Shown: positions 9,003 to 14,301 of the stretch, one piece after another
Position numbering within the stretch: position 1 is the first letter of the stretch
How the letters are laid out: each line of letters starts with the position of its first letter
From: a virus
Strand: one strand, 5' to 3'
Virus record (IMG/VR): IMGVR_UViG_3300032331_002486
Span: 1-23,756 of that record
Length of the DNA: 23,756 bases
Notes under the pieces: generated by a model
What the model saw: the letters and a program-made list of their open reading frames with translations, nothing else
What the model was told of the DNA's origin: nothing
Databases searched by the model: none
Program-made: the position numbers and the translations under genes

Positions 9003-9344
9003 ATGAGGAACAAATTTCAAGTTACAGTTGTGAGCCCCAAGACTTGTAGAAAGAAGATTTGTTGCGAGGGGTGCGAACTGTCATATAGTAAAGAGGATTA
9101 TTTATTATTCTTCACTGTTCGTAAACTTGTTTATTTTAATATGATTGCTGAAGATGGGAAGCAAATGAAGATTTGCGACTCTTGTTTAGTGTCTCTCGCT
9201 TCGATGACTTGCGCGAAATATGATTTACCATATATTACTATTATAATTAAAGGTGAGGAAAATACAAAACAAATAAATATCGAGTATACTGAAGACAAGT
9301 TATTCGAAGAGGAGTTAATGAAAGTATTTAAGAAGATTAAGTAG
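9003..9344 (+). CDS. Cys-rich protein of unknown function
   Basis: The product is 113 aa and no family is recognised. Cysteines at 15, 20, 21 and 24, and a CDSC pair at 58-61, suggest one or two metal sites. The C-terminal 40 residues are charged and probably helical (TEDKLFEEELMKVFKKIK). It is divergent from the PhoH-like gene, and its last 30 bp overlap the HNH endonuclease gene on the other strand. The ATG follows TATTATATATA directly, so a very short leader is likely. The reading frame ends cleanly, and the Cys pattern is too ordered for a chance frame. Confidence 0.65.
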   Translation: MRNKFQVTVVSPKTCRKKICCEGCELSYSKEDYLLFFTVRKLVYFNMIAEDGKQMKICDSCLVSLASMTCAKYDLPYITIIIKGEENTKQINIEYTEDKLFEEELMKVFKKIK

Positions 9345-9830
9345 CTTATTGTATTTTTCGCCATTTCTCTCTTCTCGCGGTGAGTTAATTATTATATATT
9401 CCAGCATGTTAATCGCGGAATTGAAATCATTTCTATTTTTTAGGGAGTTACCTTCATAGGAAACTATCTTGACATTGCCTTTTATGTATCCTTTATTTGG
9501 GTCTATTCTATCTAATGATGCTGATCTCCTGTGGTCGATGCCTGATTTGTATAGGATTTCGTGGCCTAAAATGGGGCAGGTATTATTTTTAATGTTTATT
9601 AAATCCCCCAGCGTAAGGTTGAATTCCAGATTTTTCTTTTTTGAACGCTTTTTTGCTTTGCTTAAGATGACTTTTTTGAGATAGACTATCTCACCGCCAT
9701 CTGTATTTCCCATCTTTTCTTTAATTTTATTGTATTCTTGGGAGTAGCAACAGGTGTTACATTTGCCTTTTACTCTGTTGAAATCTGTATCTTCTTTGTC
9801 AGCCCCGCAGACAGAACATTTGATTAACAT
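9315..9830 (-). CDS. HNH endonuclease (probably a free-standing homing-type enzyme)
   Basis: The product is 171 aa. The N-terminus has a zinc-finger-like array (CSVC at 5-8, CNTCC at 24-28). The C-terminal half carries the HNH core typical of phage endonucleases: CPILGHEI, then IDHRRSASLDRIDPNKGYIKGN with the motif Asp/His and Asn residues, then VKIVS. Such enzymes nick or cut DNA and often spread as selfish genes between phage genes. It is convergent with the Cys-rich gene, overlapping it by 30 bp, and lies at the boundary between the conserved left operon and the mosaic region. No intron structure is apparent around it, so it appears free-standing. Confidence 0.85.
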   Translation of the reverse strand: MLIKCSVCGADKEDTDFNRVKGKCNTCCYSQEYNKIKEKMGNTDGGEIVYLKKVILSKAKKRSKKKNLEFNLTLGDLINIKNNTCPILGHEILYKSGIDHRRSASLDRIDPNKGYIKGNVKIVSYEGNSLKNRNDFNSAINMLEYIIINSPREERNGEKYNKLLNLLKYFH

Positions 9831-10020
9831 TAGATATATCTACACAAGCTATATCTAAAAAAGGTATTTTTCACAGGGGGGTCCGGGGATTTTTTGACCC
9901 TGCAAAGTTCCTAGGTTCTCCGTTTTGTCTTATTTTTTGAGAAATAGGGGGGTCTTATATGGAGATATATATATTATTACATAGAGATAGTAAGTATTTA
10001 TTAAATTAGGATAGAAGGGG

Positions 10021-10120
10021 GATATATTAATAAGAGAACAAATAGGATAAAAAGGGCAGAATGATAGAGTGATATATTAATAAAAGAAGGTTTTATTGAT
10101 TAAGGGCAGAATGATTTTCA
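10021..10120. repeat. 50-bp tandem direct repeat, two copies
   Basis: Units 10021-10070 and 10071-10120 both begin GATATATTAATAA and both carry AGGGCAGAATGAT 32 bp after the unit start. The middle of the unit has diverged. The exact 50-bp register of both conserved blocks shows one duplicated unit. Confidence 0.75.
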
Positions 10121-10208
10121 TCCCCCCTCCCCCCACTTTCAGAAAAGAGGTCGGGCATTTTTTCAAAATTAGGGGGGTCTGTCAATGAAATTTTTTGGCA
10201 TTCTTGGC

Positions 10209-10234
10209 AAAAAAAATACCCCTCTTTCGAGGGG
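10209..10234 (-). terminator. Rho-independent terminator for the gene at 10259
   Basis: On the minus strand the stem CCCCTC/GAGGGG with a GAAA loop is followed by TATTTTTTTT. It lies 25 bp after the stop codon. Confidence 0.85.
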
Positions 10235-10258
10235 CTTTTGTGTTGACTTTCCTTTGAA

Positions 10259-10699
10259 CTAGTCGGCCAAATTGGCGACGTTTTCCAACGCGAAACAAAG
10301 GAACTGAGGTTCCCCCTTGTCGGGGGTATAGTCGTGAATGGTGGCGAGTTCCTTGGGGGTCGCTTCGCGTCCGTCCACAAGGTAGCGCGTGACCCGCTTG
10401 GCGGACGTAGGAACGGCGGCCAGATACAAGGCCCCGCTTTCCTTGTGCATGACCAGCCCGTCCTTGACCCAAGTGAACCACGGGGCCTTTCCCGCAGGGG
10501 CTTCCCCTGTCCGCTCCGGGAGTACGTTGGAGTACGTCTCGGGGCCAGCGACCGTCACGGTGATGCGGTGATCACGGGTCACACGGCCAAGGAGGGGATT
10601 GAGGGGAACGCCAGCGCGGCCCCCCTTGTTCATCTTGTGCTCTCCAGTCAAGAGGATGGTGGCGAGGCGACCGGCGCGGATAGTAGTGGTATCGATCAT
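10259..10699 (-). CDS. Conserved phage protein of unknown function, GC-rich paralogue
   Basis: The product is 146 aa and clearly a paralogue of the 145-aa protein at 11977-12414. Both start MI(D/N)T.TI(R/K)AG and share MNKGGR, NP.LGRVTR.HR, PWF and KDGLV.HK, with about half of all positions identical. I start it at the ATG at 10699, because homology begins there and an upstream in-frame GTG would add 41 residues unlike the paralogue. The coding sequence is strongly GC-rich, whereas the paralogue is AT-rich. Short beta-type segments suggest a small single-domain protein; no catalytic motif is seen. The gene ends in its own terminator and is preceded by a leader shared with the gene at 11254. 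Confidence 0.82.
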   Translation of the reverse strand: MIDTTTIRAGRLATILLTGEHKMNKGGRAGVPLNPLLGRVTRDHRITVTVAGPETYSNVLPERTGEAPAGKAPWFTWVKDGLVMHKESGALYLAAVPTSAKRVTRYLVDGREATPKELATIHDYTPDKGEPQFLCFALENVANLAD

Positions 10700-10768
10700 G
10701 TTTTTGTTTTTTAGTGTCATCGTCATTGATGACGAGAAGACAATCGCACGGGCGCATTTGATTGTCAC
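10700..10768 (-). promoter_or_regulatory. Conserved leader and probable promoter, copy 1
   Basis: This 5' region matches the one at 11255-11325. It contains GTGACA (10763-10768), a degenerate -10 (GATTGT) 17 bp later, and a perfect 23-bp block (10712-10734) holding the hairpin TCGTCAT-CA-ATGACGA. An A-rich run then leads to the ATG. There is no Shine-Dalgarno site. The hairpin lies where an operator or a translational control site would act. Confidence 0.55.
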
Positions 10769-10842
10769 GGAAAAAATGAAAGAAAAACAAAAAAATTTTC
10801 GAGCGTGGCGCACACTCCCCAAGGCGCGTCAAGCGAAAAATC

Positions 10843-10885
10843 CACAAAAAATTGTCAAGGAAAAAATGCACAAAAAATTGTCAAG
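10843..10885 (-). repeat. Tandem TTGACA-containing repeats upstream of 10699
   Basis: A 17-bp block (plus strand CACAAAAAATTGTCAAG) occurs at 10843-10859 and again at 10869-10885, a 26-bp period. A third, degenerate TTGACG lies at about 10827. On the minus strand each gives a TTGACA box, so these look like stacked -35 elements or operator sites. Confidence 0.6.
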
Positions 10886-10892
10886 CTCAAAA

Positions 10893-10929
10893 GAGTTGCA
10901 AGAATCGGGGACTCCGTTTTCTGCAACTC
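10893..10929. repeat. 37-bp dyad element, copy 1
   Basis: Arms GAGTTGC and GCAACTC are separated by exactly 23 bp, with a G-rich then C-rich centre (GGGGACTCC). It lies between the genes at 10997-11254 and 10259-10699, both leftward, and upstream of the promoter region of the latter. Confidence 0.9.
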
Positions 10930-10944
10930 TCCTTTTCAAACAAG

Positions 10945-10983
10945 TTGGCACGGTCCCTGCTTCCCTAGCAAGAGCCGTGCCAA
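10945..10983. repeat. Second dyad family (TTGGCA...TGCCAA), 39 bp, copy A
   Basis: The outer stem is TTGGCACGG (10945-10953) with CCGTGCCAA (10975-10983). An inner stem TGCT/AGCA encloses TTCCCT. It is directly 3' of the leftward gene at 10997 and may also end its transcript, though no strong T-run follows. Confidence 0.75.
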
Positions 10984-10996
10984 GTCTAGCCTTGGG

Positions 10997-11254
10997 TCAC
11001 TCTGCGAAAAGATCGGCTTTGGCGCGGGAGTGGACAAGCATGGCATGAGTCTTGCTCACCTCCGTGGGAATGAAGGCGAGGCGGTAGGTCATGAGATTGA
11101 GAGCATCCTTGATGTCTTGCAATTGGCGCTTGCGGTTGGCGATCAAGGAAGGCTTGTCTTCAAGGAAAACGATGTCAGTCTCCAAGGCGACCAGTCCGCC
11201 AATCAAGGCGGCGCGGACTTCGGTGGCTTGCTCGGCGGTGATGATGTTTTGCAT
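10997..11254 (-). CDS. Small helical protein of unknown function
   Basis: The product is 85 aa, starting MQNIITAEQATEV. I use the ATG at 11254 because the shared 23-bp leader ends just upstream; a longer frame would translate that leader. The sequence is nearly all helix-forming, with a central segment NRKRQLQDIKDALNLM resembling in style the C-terminal half of the 79-aa protein at 13426 (LNRLTSAKQKLQ). Both may belong to one family of small phage helical proteins, but the match is weak. The coding sequence is GC-rich. The gene forms its own unit, flanked by dyad elements on both sides. Confidence 0.7.
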   Translation of the reverse strand: MQNIITAEQATEVRAALIGGLVALETDIVFLEDKPSLIANRKRQLQDIKDALNLMTYRLAFIPTEVSKTHAMLVHSRAKADLFAE

Positions 11255-11325
11255 GATGTTTTGTTTTATAGTGTCATCGTCATTGATGACGGGAACACTT
11301 TCGCACTTTCGAATCTCATTGTCAC
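11255..11325 (-). promoter_or_regulatory. Conserved leader and probable promoter, copy 2
   Basis: Same design as 10700-10768: GTGACA at 11320-11325, a weak -10 (GAAAGT) after 17 bp, the 23-bp block at 11269-11291 with the CGTCAT-CA-ATGACG hairpin, then TATAAAACAAAAC before the ATG. The hairpin block is perfectly conserved while flanking bases differ, which points to selection. Confidence 0.55.
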
Positions 11326-11390
11326 CAACTTTCTCAAAGAATCTTTGAGTACCTAATTGAAAGACCAGCACGTTTCATGCCAAGTCTAGG

Positions 11391-11428
11391 TTGGCACACT
11401 CTTTGCTCCCCAGCATAGACTATGCCAA
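11391..11428. repeat. Second dyad family, 38 bp, copy C
   Basis: TTGGCA (11391-11396) and TGCCAA (11423-11428) flank an inner TGCT/AGCA pair around CCCC. A right half-site ending in TGCCAAGTCTAGG abuts it on the left. Confidence 0.75.
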
Positions 11429-11441
11429 GTCTCCTCTCCGA

Positions 11442-11478
11442 GAGTTGCTAGAGTTGGGGTCCCCTTTTCCTGCAACTC
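11442..11478. repeat. 37-bp dyad element, copy 2
   Basis: Perfect 7-bp arms GAGTTGC/GCAACTC with a 23-bp core containing GGGGTCCCC. It lies between two copies of the TTGGCA dyad. Confidence 0.9.
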
Positions 11479-11490
11479 TCCGTTTCTAGG

Positions 11491-11528
11491 TTGGCATGGC
11501 TTATGCTCCCCAGCACGAATCGTGCCAA
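11491..11528. repeat. Second dyad family, 38 bp, copy D
   Basis: TTGGCA (11491-11496) and TGCCAA (11523-11528) enclose TGCTCCCCAGCA. It starts exactly 100 bp after copy C. A further left half (TTGGCACGGAACTTGCTTCC) follows at 11533. Confidence 0.75.
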
Positions 11529-11600
11529 GTCGGTTGGCACGGAACTTGCTTCCTCTTATACTACTATAAGCAAATTAGTGTTAAATCCTTATATATATAC

Positions 11601-11629
11601 AAAAAATCCCCTGTACTAGTACAGAGGAT
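11601..11629 (-). terminator. Rho-independent terminator for the gene at 11711
   Basis: On the minus strand ATCCTCTGTAC pairs with GTACAGGGGAT around a CTAG centre, followed by TTTTTT. Confidence 0.8.
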
Positions 11630-11710
11630 CTGGTATTATTTGTTATTTGCGGATTTAATGTTTAATATTAGCAACGCAACCAAATATAAATATCAGGATA
11701 AATAGTATAA

Positions 11711-11908
11711 TCATAGCTCGTCCCTATTGTATTTGTATTGCAATTTGGATAGGGCTTCTGTTATATGTTGCTTCTTTTCATTCCAGATAGAATGATCTGT
11801 TTTAATATTCTGACATGATTGTATTAGTTTATCGCATTCTTGTATAGCTTGTTCTAGTACTATCTGCAAATGAACCATTTCAATATGAGTAAGAGAAGTG
11901 TCAGGCAT
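11711..11908 (-). CDS. Small helical protein of unknown function
   Basis: The product is 65 aa: MPDTSLTHIEMVHLQIVLEQ, then EQAIQECDKLIQSCQNIK and a charged helical C-terminus. No family is recognised. The regular heptad-like spacing of Leu, Ile and Val suggests a coiled coil or small helical bundle. The start follows TATATAAACACT without a Shine-Dalgarno site, the same A-rich start context as its leftward neighbours. It lies 68 bp downstream of the 145-aa paralogue gene and probably shares its transcript. The 3' UTR carries the CAAATAA motif and ends in a good terminator. Confidence 0.65.
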   Translation of the reverse strand: MPDTSLTHIEMVHLQIVLEQAIQECDKLIQSCQNIKTDHSIWNEKKQHITEALSKLQYKYNRDEL

Positions 11909-11976
11909 AGTGTTTATATATAAGGGTTTTAGTATTAAATGCGCGTTTATAGTATTCGCGCCCCACTGTTTATCAA

Positions 11977-12414
11977 TTACTCGGCAATGTTAACAACATT
12001 CTCAATAGCAATAGTGAGAAACTCGGCTGGCTCACTAGCTGGCTTGTACTTATACAAGGTTTCTAGTTCTTCTTCTGTCATAGGGCGACCGTCTAATAAA
12101 TATTCAATCTTACCAACATTGCTAGTAGGAATACCAGCGATATACAATTGGTTGGTCTGTTTATGAACAACGAGACCGTCTTTAATAAAACGAAACCAAG
12201 GCTCTTTACCCGCTATCTCATTACCCTTACGAGTTTGGATATTAGTATAAGTTTCCTCACCGGCAATTGTAATAGTAAAACGGTGATTCCTAGTGACACG
12301 CCCAAGAAAGGGATTTATAGCAATACCCTTGCGCCCACCTTTATTCATAGATAGCTCGCCCTGTAGTAGTATAGTGGCGATCTGACCGGCTTTGATAGTT
12401 GCAGTGTTAATCAT
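11977..12414 (-). CDS. Conserved phage protein of unknown function, AT-rich paralogue
   Basis: The product is 145 aa and paralogous to 10259-10699 along its full length; the shared start MINTATIKAG fixes the ATG at 12414. Conserved blocks include MNKGGRKG, NPFLGRVTRNHR, AGEETYTN, KDGLVVHKQTNQLYIAGIP and a C-terminal IAIENVVNIAE. The alternating hydrophobic pattern suggests a beta-rich fold. The two copies differ sharply in base composition, suggesting separate acquisition from different genomes rather than recent local duplication. Expression should come from the promoter at 12444-12471, and the gene at 11711 may be co-transcribed. Confidence 0.82.
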   Translation of the reverse strand: MINTATIKAGQIATILLQGELSMNKGGRKGIAINPFLGRVTRNHRFTITIAGEETYTNIQTRKGNEIAGKEPWFRFIKDGLVVHKQTNQLYIAGIPTSNVGKIEYLLDGRPMTEEELETLYKYKPASEPAEFLTIAIENVVNIAE

Positions 12415-12443
12415 ATTGTTTATAAATAAGTGACGTTGTTGTT

Positions 12444-12471
12444 TATATAAGAACCAAACTGACTATGACAA
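12444..12471 (-). promoter_or_regulatory. Probable promoter of the gene at 12414
   Basis: Minus strand TTGTCA (12466-12471), 16-bp spacer, TATATA (12444-12449), then a 29-base A-rich leader ending TATAAACAAT before the ATG. Confidence 0.6.
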
Positions 12472-12559
12472 TTTAACATACTGCTATATATATACAATAA
12501 CTAAATCTACTTTAATTTTCTACGTTAACGGAGGCTTGGCACGGCATCTGCTTTCCCGA

Positions 12560-12596
12560 GAGTTGCAAGTTTTGGGGTCTCCGAAATCCGCAACTC
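12560..12596. repeat. 37-bp dyad element, copy 3
   Basis: Perfect arms with core GGGGTCTCC. It directly abuts a left half-site of the second dyad family (CTTGGCACGGCATCTGCTTT) at 12535. Confidence 0.9.
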
Positions 12597-12729
12597 TTTT
12601 TTGCTTGACAGGTTTTGAATTTTTTAGTAAACCGCGAAACTTTTTTATATACATATATAAGAGAAGTCACTATTTGTTATTTGATCATTTATTATTTAAT
12701 ATTTGCTGATTTAATATTTAATGTTTGGC

Positions 12730-12762
12730 AAAAAAAATCCCCGCTGTATTGCTACAACGGGG
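12730..12762 (-). terminator. Rho-independent terminator of the 13214-12782 unit
   Basis: On the minus strand CCCCGTTGTA pairs with TACAGCGGGG around GCAA, followed by ATTTTTTTT. The plus strand also has a short T-run, so it could act in both directions. Confidence 0.85.
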
Positions 12763-12781
12763 TTTTGTATTTATTACTATT

Positions 12782-12985
12782 TCACCAATCTGAATCTTGA
12801 CCAGTGGGGTCTTCGTCCCACTCGCGTTGCCACTCAGAATGACAGGGCTGGCAAACCGCGCTCCGTGCCTTTGGGGGCATCAAAACGCTGCAACGGGCGC
12901 AATGGAAGCGCTCTGCGCCGTTTTCGTCGATGACAGGGCATCCGCCAGCTTCGTGCCCACAACACGGATAATCTTCACAAGCCAT
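12782..12985 (-). CDS. Small Cys-rich probable zinc-binding protein
   Basis: The product is 67 aa with nine Cys and three His arranged as knuckles: CCGHE near residue 8, C16, then HCARC (28-32) and CQPCH (45-49). This could bind two zinc ions. The C-terminus is acidic and Trp-rich (EWQREWDEDPTGQ). It is GC-rich compared with the flanking sequence. It follows the gene at 13005 by 19 bp, so both are probably on one transcript ending at the terminator at 12730. The start context TTTAATAACAAT is A-rich without a Shine-Dalgarno site. The function is unknown. Confidence 0.72.
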   Translation of the reverse strand: MACEDYPCCGHEAGGCPVIDENGAERFHCARCSVLMPPKARSAVCQPCHSEWQREWDEDPTGQDSDW

Positions 12986-13004
12986 ATTGTTATTAAATAG
13001 TGAT

Positions 13005-13214
13005 TTAGTTTATAGAACCATCGGGTTCAATTTCACGATACTCAGTAGAGAAACGAGTAACTCGCTTGACCATCACGATGGTCCCAAGATGCTCCGTGCC
13101 TTGCGCCGGTTGATTGTTGGCATCCGGTTCAAACGGGAGCCAAGTTGAGAAACGGAACCCTTTCTTGCCAAGGGCGGTTTCGGCTTTGCTTTGGGCGGCA
13201 GTGGTTTGATACAT
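13005..13214 (-). CDS. Small protein of unknown function
   Basis: The product is 69 aa: MYQTTAAQSKAETALGKKGF followed by a beta-type segment TIVMVKRVTRFSTEYREIEP. A small alternating alpha/beta or beta-hairpin fold seems likely; no family is recognised. It is the first gene of a two-gene leftward unit with the Cys-rich protein at 12782. The A-rich start context (AAATAAAAAATCACT) matches the neighbours. A GTGACA box (13292-13297) with TAATCA 17 bp later lies 54 bp upstream of the ATG. Confidence 0.68.
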   Translation of the reverse strand: MYQTTAAQSKAETALGKKGFRFSTWLPFEPDANNQPAQGTEHLGTIVMVKRVTRFSTEYREIEPDGSIN

Positions 13215-13268
13215 AGTGATTTTTTATTTCGTTGTTAACTACGCGCACAAGATGACTCATTTTCTTTC

Positions 13269-13297
13269 TGATTACAAGGGAAAACATGATTTGTCAC
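13269..13297 (-). promoter_or_regulatory. Probable promoter of the 13214-12782 unit
   Basis: Minus strand GTGACA (13292-13297), 17-bp spacer, TAATCA (13269-13274). The GTGACA box recurs upstream of 10699 and 11254. Confidence 0.5.
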
Positions 13298-13339
13298 ACA
13301 AAAGTAACAAAGGCACTTGGCACAGTCTCTGCTCTCAGA

Positions 13340-13376
13340 GAGTTGCAAGAGTTGGGCACCCAGAAATCCGCAACTC
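13340..13376. repeat. 37-bp dyad element, copy 4
   Basis: Perfect arms, core GGGCACCCAG. A left half of the second dyad family (CTTGGCACAGTCTCTGCTC, from 13317) abuts it, the same arrangement as copy 3. The terminator of the gene at 13426 follows immediately. Confidence 0.9.
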
Positions 13377-13377
13377 T

Positions 13378-13406
13378 AAAAACCCTATTGTATTACTACA
13401 ACAGGG
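13378..13406 (-). terminator. Rho-independent terminator for the gene at 13426
   Basis: On the minus strand CCCTGTTGTA pairs with TACAATAGGG around GTAA, then TTTTT. Confidence 0.8.
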
Positions 13407-13425
13407 CTATTCTATTACTACTATT

Positions 13426-13665
13426 TCACCATTTTTCAATAACAAAAGGTCTTAAGAGCGCTCCCCTTTGAAGCTTTTGTTTAGCACTAGTCAAACGATT
13501 TAGACGCGCAGTCCAAAACTCTGAGCTTTCAGCAGTGGTACACTCTTCAATGCGTTTAATAATAAAGTCCAGATTACTATTAATAGCACAAAATAAATCA
13601 AAGCTTTCGTCCCAATCAAGGTACTCGACTTGGGTTTCTGTTTCGTTTTCGATAGTTTCAATCAT
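13426..13665 (-). CDS. Small acidic helical protein of unknown function
   Basis: The product is 79 aa. The N-terminus is acidic (MIETIENETETQVEYLDWDE). The C-terminal half is a helix-rich segment FIIKRIEECTTAESSEFWTA followed by RLNRLTSAKQKLQR. The latter half resembles small helical proteins common in phages and, faintly, the protein at 10997. No catalytic motif is visible. It has its own promoter (13699-13726), an A-rich leader ending AAAAACAAT at the ATG, and a dedicated terminator: a complete single-gene unit flanked by 37-bp dyads (copies 4 and 5). Confidence 0.7.
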   Translation of the reverse strand: MIETIENETETQVEYLDWDESFDLFCAINSNLDFIIKRIEECTTAESSEFWTARLNRLTSAKQKLQRGALLRPFVIEKW

Positions 13666-13698
13666 ATTGTTTTTAAATGAGTATTAACTTACGATAAG

Positions 13699-13726
13699 AC
13701 CTTAACACAGCCACACAGGATGTCAA
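13699..13726 (-). promoter_or_regulatory. Promoter of the gene at 13665
   Basis: Minus strand perfect TTGACA (13721-13726), 16-bp spacer, TAAGGT (13699-13704), then a 33-base leader rich in A and lacking a Shine-Dalgarno site. Confidence 0.75.
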
Positions 13727-13760
13727 AATTTATTTTTGATCAATTTACATACCTAATCGA

Positions 13761-13797
13761 GAGTTGCGCCAATCGGGGTCCCCGAATTCTGCAACTG
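13761..13797. repeat. 37-bp dyad element, copy 5
   Basis: Arms GAGTTGC/GCAACTG (outermost base mismatched), core CGGGGTCCCCG. It lies between the terminator of the gene at 13866 and the promoter of the gene at 13665. Confidence 0.9.
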
Positions 13798-13806
13798 TTT
13801 TTGTAT

Positions 13807-13838
13807 AAAAACCCCCGCTATAGTAGTATAACGGGGGT
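13807..13838 (-). terminator. Rho-independent terminator for the gene at 13866
   Basis: On the minus strand ACCCCCGTTATA pairs with TATAGCGGGGGT, loop CTAC, followed by TTTT. Confidence 0.85.
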
Positions 13839-13865
13839 CTTATCTGTTATTTATTTAAATAGTAT

Positions 13866-14084
13866 TTAAAAGATTTCGTTGCAAACTGAATTGTTTTGTT
13901 CTGTTCTAATATTAGCAATAGTGTGAAAGATATCCAAAGCTTCTTCCCAAGTATTTAAATCAGAAACAAAATGAATCCAATCTTCTTTACTATAACATTC
14001 AACATAGACTTGATAACCATATCCTTTATTATAATTATCTTCCGCCAGTTGCTTCAGTTGCTCAATCCATTTTGATTTATCCAT
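13866..14084 (-). CDS. Small protein of unknown function, probably leaderless
   Basis: The product is 72 aa: MDKSKWIEQLKQLAEDNYNK, then a Tyr-rich segment YGYQVYVECYSKEDWIHFV and WEEALDIFHTIANI. No family is recognised. The start at 14084 is chosen because a promoter (TTGACT, 16-bp spacer, TATCTT) ends 8 bases before this ATG. The longer open frame would begin upstream of the expected transcription start, and its extra residues (MQLSNLLTFSFFLLSWHP) come from promoter sequence. The unit is complete with dyad copy 6 upstream and a terminator downstream. It is AT-rich, unlike its divergent neighbour at 14302. Confidence 0.72.
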   Translation of the reverse strand: MDKSKWIEQLKQLAEDNYNKGYGYQVYVECYSKEDWIHFVSDLNTWEEALDIFHTIANIRTEQNNSVCNEIF

Positions 14085-14092
14085 AGGGTGCC

Positions 14093-14120
14093 AAGATAGC
14101 AAAAAGAATGAAAAAGTCAA
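14093..14120 (-). promoter_or_regulatory. Leaderless-type promoter of the gene at 14084
   Basis: Minus strand TTGACT (14115-14120), 16-bp spacer, TATCTT (14093-14098), 8 bases to the ATG. The -35 box lies 9 bp from dyad copy 6. Confidence 0.75.
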
Positions 14121-14129
14121 TAGATTTGA

Positions 14130-14166
14130 GAGTTGCAAGAATTGGGCTCCCCGAATCCTGCAACTC
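14130..14166. repeat. 37-bp dyad element, copy 6
   Basis: Perfect arms. In this copy the core also pairs well, so it approaches a continuous palindrome. It sits between divergent genes, 14084 leftward and 14302 rightward. Confidence 0.92.
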
Positions 14167-14198
14167 TTTTAGCTTGACTTCTTTTCTCTTGACTTGTG

Positions 14199-14216
14199 GG
14201 GCGAAGCGCCCTTTTG
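14199..14216 (+). terminator. Orphan terminator-like hairpin
   Basis: GGGCG-AAG-CGCCC followed by TTTT on the plus strand, with no plus-strand gene before it. Two TTGACT/TTGACTT boxes just upstream (14174, 14189) leave room for a very short transcript, or it may be the relic of a lost gene. Confidence 0.45.
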
Positions 14217-14266
14217 TTCTATTTAGGGGATATCGGACAATATTTGCGATTATTTGAAATAATTTT

Positions 14267-14294
14267 TTGACAATCTCCACGAATCTGATACCGT
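14267..14294 (+). promoter_or_regulatory. Leaderless-type promoter of the gene at 14302
   Basis: TTGACA (14267-14272), 16-bp spacer, TACCGT (14289-14294), then 7 bases to the ATG, which puts the predicted transcription start at the A of ATG. Confidence 0.78.
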
Positions 14295-14301
14295 AAGGAC
14301 G

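Larger units (their letters stand above)
9831..10258. other. Non-coding boundary region with iterated motifs
   Basis: No convincing gene lies in these 428 bp. They contain a 50-bp tandem duplication (10021-10120), three copies of AGGGGGGTC (9875, 9946, 10171), a C-rich run (10122-10136) and a hairpin terminator at the right end. The region separates leftward conserved genes from the repeat-rich accessory region. It could be a replication, packaging or transcription control region, but no defining signal of any of these is visible. Confidence 0.5.
11326..11710. other. Gene-free stretch packed with dyad repeats
   Basis: No credible gene is seen. The stretch holds a half copy of the TTGGCA family (about 11369-11384), full copies at 11391 and 11491 exactly 100 bp apart, a 37-bp dyad at 11442 between them, another left half at about 11533, then the terminator of the gene at 11711 and its AT-rich 3' UTR. 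Confidence 0.7.
12415..12781. other. Gene-free stretch between two leftward units
   Basis: It contains the promoter of the gene at 12414, an AT-rich tract (12478-12500), a left half of the TTGGCA dyad (12536-12557) abutting a 37-bp dyad, an AT-rich 3'-UTR-type tract with CAAATAA motifs (12668-12725), and a strong terminator. No open frame here looks coding. Confidence 0.65.

Noticed and set aside
10599-11356. Plus-strand open frames across the paralogue leader and dyads
   Set aside because: They run through promoters, repeats and antisense of two leftward genes and have low-complexity Lys/Arg composition.
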